Below are positions 56,810 through 64,000 of a stretch of 64,000 nt of DNA, in pieces (position 1 is the stretch's first letter; every line of letters starts with the position of its first letter). The DNA comes from Pukyongia salina (GTDB taxonomy: Bacteria > Bacteroidota > Bacteroidia > Flavobacteriales > Flavobacteriaceae). The stretch covers positions 496,001 through 560,000 of the forward strand of contig NZ_CP027062.1 in the NCBI RefSeq assembly GCF_002966125.1. The letters are read 5' to 3'. Both the position numbers and the translations under genes were made by a program. The notes beneath the pieces are model-generated. The model did no database searches and was not told the DNA's origin. It was given only the letters and a program-made list of their open reading frames with translations.

Positions 56810-57621
56810 TACTTCAGCAAATAAAATATGCCTAACCAGGCTATAGGAATACTTTCAACAATAAACGAAGCATAATATTTTTTCTGGTCCTCAATTGCTC
56901 CCCATAATCCCAACGCACACAGAAAGCAGGCCATCGCAAAAGCGCTGGAATGGGCACAGCTAAAATCGTCCTTGAATAGATCCAACGAAAATCCCAGATA
57001 CATAACCAGCACACCTACCCATTTGGAAGTGGTCACTCCTAATTTTTGAGGAAGTGTTCCCAAAGCAGTTTCATCATAACGCAGGTCTCTGATCTCGAAT
57101 GGAATTGTTAATACTATAACAATAAGACAACGCTGAACAAAAGTTAGCCATACGTCTGTGGAGATTACATCCGTAATGGCCAACCAGGGTGCGAGTACAG
57201 TTATTCCGGCCCAAACCAAAGCAACCGCAAAGATCTTGAAACCGGACAGCATCCGTAAAGTTCTCTTTCCCAGTACAGGAACGGCATACAAAAAAGTTAC
57301 TACCCCTAAAGATCCCATTAACCAATAGAGATTGGGCGGCAGCTTGGTAGCAAAATATACCAGCATCCCAAAGCTTAGCAATGAAAACACCTGTATAACC
57401 CGGAGTTTATCGGTAAGACTCCTGTGGTGAAAGCGGGCAACTCCTGCGTACTTTACAAAATTGTACGCTGTGATCGTACCAAAAAAAACAAATCCCACCA
57501 ACTCTGAGGTAAGTTCGATATCGTATTCGAATACCGTGAGATAAAGCAATGAACACACCGCGATTGCAACGTGAATGCTACTATCCAGGTAGAAATTGAA
57601 GGCAGCCTTGAGGTACTTCAT
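56788..57621 (-). CDS. UbiA-like membrane protein with incomplete active-site motifs
   Basis: A 277-residue protein with about eight transmembrane helices. The segment EIRDLRYDETALGTLPQKLG (177-195) resembles the second Asp-rich motif of UbiA prenyltransferases (Asp179, Asp183). The first motif, NDxxDxxxD, is not found; the matching helix reads NFVKYAGVA. It may be a divergent or inactive UbiA member. It is convergent with the anti-sigma-like gene. Confidence 0.65.
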   Translation of the reverse strand: MKYLKAAFNFYLDSSIHVAIAVCSLLYLTVFEYDIELTSELVGFVFFGTITAYNFVKYAGVARFHHRSLTDKLRVIQVFSLLSFGMLVYFATKLPPNLYWLMGSLGVVTFLYAVPVLGKRTLRMLSGFKIFAVALVWAGITVLAPWLAITDVISTDVWLTFVQRCLIVIVLTIPFEIRDLRYDETALGTLPQKLGVTTSKWVGVLVMYLGFSLDLFKDDFSCAHSSAFAMACFLCALGLWGAIEDQKKYYASFIVESIPIAWLGIFYLLKYYFEISC

Positions 57622-57719
57622 AACACAAAAATAGCCAAAGTGTTAGTAACTCACATCTTTAGTGGAAAAATAGTTAAGCGGGGTAGAGAATTTAAAGCAT
57701 ATAATTAAGGTTTAAATCG

Positions 57720-57727
57720 TAATTTTG
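57720..57727 (+). promoter_or_regulatory. -7 box (TAATTTTG) upstream of gcvP
   Basis: TAATTTTG matches TAnnTTTG and ends 22 bases before the gcvP ATG. No TTG is at the expected spacing upstream. Confidence 0.4.
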
Positions 57728-57749
57728 CGGAATCATTAATTTTCAGTAA

Positions 57750-60605
57750 ATGAATACAGATTCTTTTGCCCTGAGACACATTGGTCCACGTGAAAAGGAC
57801 CTCTCCAAGATGCTTAAAGCTATCAATGCCAGCAGCCTCGATCAACTCATAATGGAAACTATTCCGCATGAGATCCTCATAAAAAACAAACTGGAGTTAG
57901 ACGAAGCAATGAGCGAACAGGAATACCTTGAGCATATTGGTGGACTCGCTGCAAAAAATAAGGTTTTCGACACCTATATTGGCCTGGGATATCACGAGGC
58001 CTATTTACCGGCAGTTATTCAGCGAAATATACTTGAAAATCCGGGTTGGTATACCGCTTACACTCCCTATCAGGCCGAAATAGCACAAGGAAGACTTGAG
58101 GCCTTGCTCAATTTTCAGACGATGGTATCGGACCTCACGGGCATGGAACTTGCAAATGCGTCTCTTCTGGATGAGGCCACCGCTGCGGCCGAAGCTATGA
58201 GCCTGTTATTTGCTGTTCGAGACAGGGATCAGAAAAAGAATGATGTGGTTAAATTTTTTGTTTCTGAAGAAATTCTTCCTCAAACATTATCCTTATTGGA
58301 AACCAGATCGAAACCTCTTGGAATCGAGCTGGTGACAGGAGATCACAGAGATTTCGACTTCGCTACCGATTTCTTCGGGGCCATCCTGCAATATCCAGGT
58401 AAATCTGGAAAAATATACAATTATGCCGATTTTATCCGGCAGGCGAATGAAAGGAATATAAAGATCGCTGTTGCCGCCGATATCCTAAGCTTGATTAAAC
58501 TGGAATCGCCGGGAAGTATTGGTGCCGATGTTGTTGTAGGTACTACGCAGCGATTTGGGATCCCCCTGGGTTACGGAGGCCCTCACGCAGCGTATTTCGC
58601 CACCCGTGAAGAATATAAAAGACACATTCCCGGCCGTATAATAGGCGTTACTAAAGATATGAACGGTAATCGTGCCCTGCGAATGGCCTTGCAAACTCGT
58701 GAACAACATATAAAAAGGGATAAAGCAACTTCAAATATTTGTACCGCCCAGGTACTGCTTGCTGTCATGGCCGGCATGTATGCTGTATACCATGGCCCTG
58801 AAGGCTTAACATATATCGCGAACAAGGTACATAATGCCGCTGCGACCCTTGCCGACGGCCTTGAAAGACTTGGTATTTACCAACTCAATGAGCATTATTT
58901 CGACACCATAGCTGTAAAAGCAGATTCGAAAAAAGTACGCCCAATAGCCGAAGCTTCTATGGTTAATTTCTTTTATCCGGATGCGGAAACGATTCAGATC
59001 TCGGTGAATGAAACCACCAGTATCTCTCAGGTAAATAATATCATCAATATTTTTGCTGAAGCAGTTGGGAAGGAAAAAGATAGTATCCGTTATACGGAAA
59101 TGATAACAGGAAATGTAATCCCTTCTGAAGTTATCCGCAGCACGGCTTTCCTGGAGAATGAGGTCTTCAATTCTTATCACAGCGAGACCGAATTAATGCG
59201 ATATATAAAAAAGCTGGAGCGCAGGGATTTGGCATTAAACCATTCTATGATCTCTCTGGGGTCTTGTACTATGAAACTAAATGCAGCAGCCGAAATGCTG
59301 CCGCTTAGCGACTCCCGATGGGGAAATATTCACCCTTTCGCCCCAGTTGAGCAAGCGGAGGGTTACCAGCTAATGTTAAAGAAATTAGAAGATCAGCTTA
59401 CCGAGATCACTGGATTTGCAGGTACTTCCCTACAGCCTAATTCGGGCGCTCAGGGTGAGTATGCCGGGTTAATGGTAATTAAAGCGTACCACGAGTCGCG
59501 GGGAGACCATCACCGCAATATCTGCCTTATACCCTCCTCCGCCCATGGTACCAATCCGGCGAGTGCTGTGATGGCAGGTATGAAAGTAGTGGTAACCAAA
59601 GCTACTGAAGAAGGAAATATCGATGTGGAAGATCTAAGAGCTAAAGCCGAAGAACATAAAGACCAGCTAGCCGCTCTAATGGTGACCTATCCCTCTACAC
59701 ACGGAGTATACGAAAGTGCCATAGTTGAGATAACCGGTATAATACACGAGAATGGCGGACAGGTATACATGGATGGAGCAAATATGAATGCCCAGGTTGC
59801 CCTAACAAATCCCGGAGCCATAGGTGCTGATGTGTGCCACCTTAATTTACATAAAACCTTTGCTATTCCACATGGCGGTGGTGGCCCCGGCGTGGGCCCA
59901 ATTTGTGTGGCCGAGCAACTGGTTCCCTTTCTGCCAACAAACCCAGTGATCCCTACGGGCGGCAATAAGGCGATTACTGCTATTTCGGCAGCTCCCTGGG
60001 GTAGTGCATTGGCCTGCCTTATATCTTATGGATACATATGTATGCTGGGGGAGAAAGGATTGAAACGCTCTACTCAATATGCGATTCTGAACGCAAATTA
60101 TATTAAAGATCGTCTTCATGGTCATTTTGAAGTACTTTATACAGGTGAACAAGGACGTGCCGCCCATGAAATGATCATAGATTGTCGTCCGTTTAAAGAA
60201 AATGGTATAGAGGTAGTTGATATTGCCAAACGGCTCATGGACTATGGTTTTCACGCTCCTACCGTTTCGTTTCCGGTGGCGGGAACCATGATGATCGAGC
60301 CAACCGAGAGTGAAAGCATGGAAGAATTGGACCGTTTTTGCGATGCCCTAATCTCCATTCGAAAGGAAATTGACCAGGTGAGTACGGCAGATCCAAACAA
60401 TGTTTTAAAAAATGCCCCGCATACACAGGAGATGGTAACTTCAGATAACTGGGACCTCCCATACTCCAGAAAGACAGCGGCTTTTCCTTTGGAGTATATT
60501 TCGGAGAATAAATTCTGGCCCTCTGTACGCAGGGTAGATGATGCTTATGGCGACCGAAATCTTATCTGTACCTGCGAGCCCATCGAATCTTTTATGGAAG
60601 CATAA
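57750..60605 (+). CDS. gcvP: glycine dehydrogenase (decarboxylating), P protein
   Basis: A 951-residue PLP enzyme of the glycine-cleavage system, P1 and P2 halves fused in one chain. The PLP lysine is Lys702 in NLHKTFAIPHGG. The N-terminal half opens FALRHIGPREKD; the junction shows LGSCTMKLNAAAEM. gcvT and gcvH are not adjacent. ATG start and normal length. Confidence 0.98.
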   Translation: MNTDSFALRHIGPREKDLSKMLKAINASSLDQLIMETIPHEILIKNKLELDEAMSEQEYLEHIGGLAAKNKVFDTYIGLGYHEAYLPAVIQRNILENPGWYTAYTPYQAEIAQGRLEALLNFQTMVSDLTGMELANASLLDEATAAAEAMSLLFAVRDRDQKKNDVVKFFVSEEILPQTLSLLETRSKPLGIELVTGDHRDFDFATDFFGAILQYPGKSGKIYNYADFIRQANERNIKIAVAADILSLIKLESPGSIGADVVVGTTQRFGIPLGYGGPHAAYFATREEYKRHIPGRIIGVTKDMNGNRALRMALQTREQHIKRDKATSNICTAQVLLAVMAGMYAVYHGPEGLTYIANKVHNAAATLADGLERLGIYQLNEHYFDTIAVKADSKKVRPIAEASMVNFFYPDAETIQISVNETTSISQVNNIINIFAEAVGKEKDSIRYTEMITGNVIPSEVIRSTAFLENEVFNSYHSETELMRYIKKLERRDLALNHSMISLGSCTMKLNAAAEMLPLSDSRWGNIHPFAPVEQAEGYQLMLKKLEDQLTEITGFAGTSLQPNSGAQGEYAGLMVIKAYHESRGDHHRNICLIPSSAHGTNPASAVMAGMKVVVTKATEEGNIDVEDLRAKAEEHKDQLAALMVTYPSTHGVYESAIVEITGIIHENGGQVYMDGANMNAQVALTNPGAIGADVCHLNLHKTFAIPHGGGGPGVGPICVAEQLVPFLPTNPVIPTGGNKAITAISAAPWGSALACLISYGYICMLGEKGLKRSTQYAILNANYIKDRLHGHFEVLYTGEQGRAAHEMIIDCRPFKENGIEVVDIAKRLMDYGFHAPTVSFPVAGTMMIEPTESESMEELDRFCDALISIRKEIDQVSTADPNNVLKNAPHTQEMVTSDNWDLPYSRKTAAFPLEYISENKFWPSVRRVDDAYGDRNLICTCEPIESFMEA

Positions 60606-60680
60606 GTAGTAATTTCATGGGCTGCAGTAGCAATCCTTGGGATAAAGCCTATTATTTAAGTATATTTAAGTAAAAGGCTG

Positions 60681-60688
60681 TAATTTTG
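60681..60688 (+). promoter_or_regulatory. -7 box (TAATTTTG) upstream of the KAS III operon
   Basis: TAATTTTG matches TAnnTTTG and lies 78 bases before the KAS III ATG. A weak AAGCCT...AGGCT hairpin (60645-60679) precedes it and may end gcvP transcription. No TTG at the expected spacing. Confidence 0.35.
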
Positions 60689-60766
60689 CAAGGTGCACCC
60701 GTTTATTAAAACAGCGCTAGTTAACATAGACGTTTTTACCTATTATAATCAAAATCTTACTGAATT

Positions 60767-61828
60767 ATGAGTACAAAAATAACAGGGGTTGGAAGTTATA
60801 TTCCAAAAAGTGTGGCTCCAAACGATCAGTTTGAGCAGCATAGTTTTTACAATGAAGATGGAACCAAATTTGGTCATGAGAACTCAGTGATTATTGAAAA
60901 ATTCAAGGCGATAACAGGCATATCGGAGAGACGTTATATATCAGACGAAATGACTACCTCGGATATTGCACTTTTTGCTGCCGTAAAGGCACTGGAGGAT
61001 GCGGATATTGATAAAGAGGATCTTGATTACCTAATAGTTGCGCATAATTACGGAGATGTGAAACACGGCACCCATCAAAGCGATACAGTTCCCAGTATTG
61101 CTTCCAGGGTAAAACATCTATTGAAAATTAAAAATCCACGCTGTGTGGCTTACGATATTTTATTTGGCTGCCCCGGGTGGGTGGAAGGTGTGATCCAGGC
61201 GCATGCCTATATTAAAAGCGGTATGGCCAAAAAATGTATGGTTATAGGTGCCGAATCACTGTCGAGAGTGATCGACCAGCACGATCGGGACTCCATGATC
61301 TATAGCGATGGGGCCGGTGCTACCGTTATCGAAGCCGGAGACGATACTAACAGTGGTATCTTATCTCACCTCAGCGCTACTTATGCGTATGACGAAGCTC
61401 ATTTTATTTATTTCGGAGAAAGTAACAATCAGGAACTAAATGATGCACGCCGCTATATAAAGATGTACGGCCGTAAGATCTACGAATTTGCAATCACCAA
61501 TGTGCCTGGTGCTATGAAACAATGTCTGGATGAGAGTGGGTGCAACATTTCAGAAGTAAAAAAAGTATTTATCCATCAGGCTAACGAAAAGATGGATGAA
61601 GCTATTATAAAACGTTTCTTTAAATTGTATGGTGAAGAAGCTCCCGCCGATGTAATGCCAATGAGCATAGACAAATTAGGAAATTCCAGTGTTGCTACCG
61701 TTCCCACATTATACGACCTGGTGTTAAAGCGTGAACTCGACGATCATGAAGTTAACCCGGGAGATGTGGTAATCTTTGCCAGTGTAGGTGCAGGAATGAA
61801 CATTAATGCTATTGTATACAGAGTATAA
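60767..61828 (+). CDS. 3-oxoacyl-ACP synthase III-like ketosynthase
   Basis: A 353-residue KAS III-type enzyme. The catalytic triad is Cys135 (FGCPGW), His270 (IHQANE) and Asn306 (LGNSSVA). It is longer than FabH (about 320), with an insertion after the N-terminal strand (EQHSFYNEDGTKFG). It may start a special acyl chain rather than general fatty acids. The stop overlaps the next ATG (TAATG). Confidence 0.9.
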   Translation: MSTKITGVGSYIPKSVAPNDQFEQHSFYNEDGTKFGHENSVIIEKFKAITGISERRYISDEMTTSDIALFAAVKALEDADIDKEDLDYLIVAHNYGDVKHGTHQSDTVPSIASRVKHLLKIKNPRCVAYDILFGCPGWVEGVIQAHAYIKSGMAKKCMVIGAESLSRVIDQHDRDSMIYSDGAGATVIEAGDDTNSGILSHLSATYAYDEAHFIYFGESNNQELNDARRYIKMYGRKIYEFAITNVPGAMKQCLDESGCNISEVKKVFIHQANEKMDEAIIKRFFKLYGEEAPADVMPMSIDKLGNSSVATVPTLYDLVLKRELDDHEVNPGDVVIFASVGAGMNINAIVYRV

Positions 61829-62352
61829 TGTACGAAGGTAAATATCCGAAAAAGCGTTACAAATACACATTCAATTTTTTACAGCAGTTTGTTAACAAAA
61901 ACGATAAAATCCTAGATCTGGGTGTGAATAACCCCTTTTCCGAGATCCTGAGAAAGGAAGGATTTAATGTTACTAATACATCGGGCGAAGATCTGGATCT
62001 GGATACTACGGCTGTGAAATCTGCAGACTACGATGTTGTAACAGCCTTCGAGATCTTCGAACACCTGGTTTCCCCTTTCAATGTTTTACAGGATATTAAG
62101 GCTAAAAAACTAGTGGCTTCTGTACCACTAAAGCTCTGGTTTGCTTCGGCATATAGAAGTAAAACAGACGAGCGAGACCGTCATTATCACGAATTTGAAG
62201 ACTGGCAATTCGACTGGCTGTTGGAAAAAGCCGGCTGGAAGATCAAGAAGCGAGAGAAATTTACCAATCCTGTAAGAAAAGTAGGCATTCGGCCTATTCT
62301 CAGAAGATTTACTCCCCGTTATTATCTCATATATGCCGAAAGAACCAGGTGA
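61828..62352 (+). CDS. SAM-dependent methyltransferase (class I-like)
   Basis: A 174-residue methyltransferase-like protein. Motif I is atypical (KILDLGVNNPFS instead of a Gly-rich loop), followed by YDVVTAFEIFEHL, a usual motif for class I enzymes. It lacks signals for secretion. It sits between KAS III and a glycosyltransferase, with overlaps on both sides, so they act in one pathway (inference). Substrate unknown. Confidence 0.8.
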   Translation: MYEGKYPKKRYKYTFNFLQQFVNKNDKILDLGVNNPFSEILRKEGFNVTNTSGEDLDLDTTAVKSADYDVVTAFEIFEHLVSPFNVLQDIKAKKLVASVPLKLWFASAYRSKTDERDRHYHEFEDWQFDWLLEKAGWKIKKREKFTNPVRKVGIRPILRRFTPRYYLIYAERTR

Positions 62353-63188
62353 TCATTTATATAGTCATACCAGCTCATAACGAGGAAGCGTATATAGAAA
62401 AAACGCTGGATTCGCTGGTAAATCAATCTTTAAGACCGGCCAGGATCGTTGTGGTGAACGACAACTCTACAGACGGAACACAGACCATAATAGATGCGTA
62501 TTCTGCCAAGTATTCCTTTATCGAAGGGGTATCTAATGTTTCTTCTGAAGTACATGCCCCGGGCTCGAAAGTGATCAATGCTTTTTACAAGGGTTACGCC
62601 ACATTGGATTCTCATTACGATGTGATCTGCAAATTTGATGCAGACCTCATCTTTCCTGCCAATTACCTGGAAACTGTTGCAGAAGTTTTTAAGAGTTCGG
62701 AACAGGTAGGTATCGCCGGTGGATTTTGTTACCTCGAAAAAAAAGGAGAATGGGAACTTGAAGATCTAACAGGGAAAGATCACATACGAGGTGCCTTAAA
62801 GTCTTATCGAAAGTCCTGTCTACATGATATTGGAGGCTTAAAAAAAGCAATGGGATGGGACACTTTAGACGAGCTGCTTGCTCAATATCACGGTTGGGAA
62901 CTTCGCACACTACCTTCCTTAAAAGTTAAACATCTAAAACCTACAGCCACTGCTTATGCAAAACAGTCGGGCTATATGCAAGGTGCGGCATTTAAAAGAA
63001 TGCGCTATGGTTTTTTACTAACTATGATCGCGGCTATGAAATTAGCCTGGAAAAAAAAGAGCTTTACTTACTTTTTAAAATGTATTCAGGGATTTTTGCC
63101 TGAAAAACAAAACTATCTGGTATCACCTTCCGAAGGAAATTTTATACGAAAATTACGCTGGAGAAATATTAGAAAAAAGCTGTTATAA
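62349..63188 (+). CDS. family 2 glycosyltransferase
   Basis: A 279-residue GT-A enzyme. It opens IIYIVIPAHNEEAYIEKTLDSL, has the VVVNDNSTDGT nucleotide site, the DAD metal motif in CKFDADLIFP, and GWDTLDEL as the likely acceptor-site acid. No C-terminal membrane helices of the processive type are clear. The start is GTG at 62349, overlapping the methyltransferase stop (GTGA). Confidence 0.9.
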   Translation: MIIYIVIPAHNEEAYIEKTLDSLVNQSLRPARIVVVNDNSTDGTQTIIDAYSAKYSFIEGVSNVSSEVHAPGSKVINAFYKGYATLDSHYDVICKFDADLIFPANYLETVAEVFKSSEQVGIAGGFCYLEKKGEWELEDLTGKDHIRGALKSYRKSCLHDIGGLKKAMGWDTLDELLAQYHGWELRTLPSLKVKHLKPTATAYAKQSGYMQGAAFKRMRYGFLLTMIAAMKLAWKKKSFTYFLKCIQGFLPEKQNYLVSPSEGNFIRKLRWRNIRKKLL

Positions 63189-63257
63189 AAATTATAACGT
63201 CCCCTTAACGATTAAACGATCTGATTCTTTCTAACTTAGAGCTCAATAAAATATAAA

Positions 63258-64000
63258 ATGAAAAATCTACTACTTCTCTTATTTCTGTGTACCTCCGTTA
63301 TTGGATGGGCTCAAACCCCGCTCGCAAACCAGAAAAAGCCTAAGAATATTATCCTGCTTATTGGAGATGGTATGGGACTAAGCCAGGTTTCGGCAGGGTT
63401 TTATTTTAATGATGAAACTTCAAATTTTGAACGATTTACCAATATCGGACTAATAAAAACTTCTTCTTCAGCCGAGTTAGTTACAGATTCGGCAGCAGGC
63501 GCAACGGCGTTTGCAAGTGGGGTTAAAAGCTATAATGGTGCAGTAGGTGTCGACTCCGATACTAATTCGGTTCCCACCATTATAGAATTATTATCTAAAA
63601 GGAACTATGCAACAGGGGTTATTTCCACCTCTTCTGTGGTGCACGCCACACCTGCTGCCTTTTATGCCCATGTATTTAGAAGAAGTATGTACGAGGCTAT
63701 CGCCGAGAATCTTGCGAAAAGCGAGGTAGACTTCATCGCTGGAGGTGGAAGTCAATTTTTCGATAGGCGCGAAGATGGAAAAGACCTGTTCGAAGACTTC
63801 AGAAAAAATAACTTCGAAATTCATACCGAATCTTTACCAGATAAAGTTTCTAAAAAGAAACAGCTAATACTACTTGCAGATAATGCCATGCCAAAGATGA
63901 TCGAAGGTCGAGGTGATTTTCTGCCGGAGAGTACGCAACTAGGAATAGATTACCTCTCTGCCAACAAACAAGGTTTTTTTCTCGTGGTGGAAGGATCTCA
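63258..64000 (+). CDS. alkaline phosphatase, PhoA-type (3' partial)
   Basis: 247 codons run off the window end. A signal peptide (KNLLLLLFLCTSVIGWAQ) is followed by the metal motif LLIGDGMG (Asp37), the catalytic segment VTDSAAGATAFASGVK with nucleophile Ser78, and HATPAAFYAH, another metal-binding region. It is a periplasmic phosphomonoesterase for phosphate scavenging. No Pho-box-like site is seen in the 69-base gap before it. Confidence 0.95.
   Translation, partial: MKNLLLLLFLCTSVIGWAQTPLANQKKPKNIILLIGDGMGLSQVSAGFYFNDETSNFERFTNIGLIKTSSSAELVTDSAAGATAFASGVKSYNGAVGVDSDTNSVPTIIELLSKRNYATGVISTSSVVHATPAAFYAHVFRRSMYEAIAENLAKSEVDFIAGGGSQFFDRREDGKDLFEDFRKNNFEIHTESLPDKVSKKKQLILLADNAMPKMIEGRGDFLPESTQLGIDYLSANKQGFFLVVEGS

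Overview
The window looks like chromosomal core sequence from a member of the Flavobacteriaceae (Bacteroidota). Four things point there: a SusC/SusD-type outer-membrane pair, translation genes without evident Shine-Dalgarno leaders, promoters of the Bacteroidota TTG / TAnnTTTG type, and many family-typical secreted proteins (DUF3570, DUF4266, DUF4136, DUF5723). Genus cannot be fixed from this sequence. I found no tRNA, rRNA, CRISPR, insertion sequence or phage gene. Both ends cut genes: an SDR-type oxidoreductase on the left and a PhoA-type alkaline phosphatase on the right. No stretch longer than 300 bases lacks a gene.

Layout. 1-8.6 kb is accessory and metabolic: SDR/DUF2867 protein, citrulline hydrolase CtlX, then a compact envelope operon (thioredoxin-like protein, ApbE flavin transferase, DUF4266 lipoprotein, DUF3570 protein), an outer-membrane protein, a sugar acetyltransferase, a membrane-anchored beta-propeller and a second pentein-fold hydrolase. 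8.8-12.7 kb holds gltA, then eno and carA overlapping by 4 bases. 12.8-29.9 kb is one continuous minus-strand str-S10-spc-alpha cluster of 32 genes (rpsL to rplQ) with a consensus promoter at the head, a strong terminator at the tail and a terminator-like hairpin between rpsJ and rplC. tuf is not in the cluster.

30-37.4 kb carries a BamA/TamA-like protein, SusC, SusD and a small lipoprotein closed by a terminator. 37.5-46.5 kb holds rlmB, a rhomboid protease, rarA, a three-gene secreted-protein operon, a yjjG-like phosphatase, a degenerate polysaccharide-deacetylase-like protein, radC and a DUF1569 gene whose 3' end has been tandemly duplicated. 46.7-53.9 kb holds a PaiB-like protein, mpl, a TPR protein, a DUF4136 lipoprotein, obgE, adk and the divergent purK-purE pair. 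54-64 kb holds an M3 peptidase, an ECF-like sigma factor with a small zinc-finger-like partner, a UbiA-like membrane protein, gcvP, and a KAS III / methyltransferase / glycosyltransferase operon before the alkaline phosphatase.

Most of the window is conserved housekeeping sequence. The best candidates for something little described are the Trx-ApbE-DUF4266-DUF3570 operon, whose lipoprotein ends in a Cys-Gly-Cys tail; the hairpins inside the S10 region; the 140-base tandem duplication that copies a coding tail with a synonymous change; and a perfect 24-base palindrome upstream of mpl.
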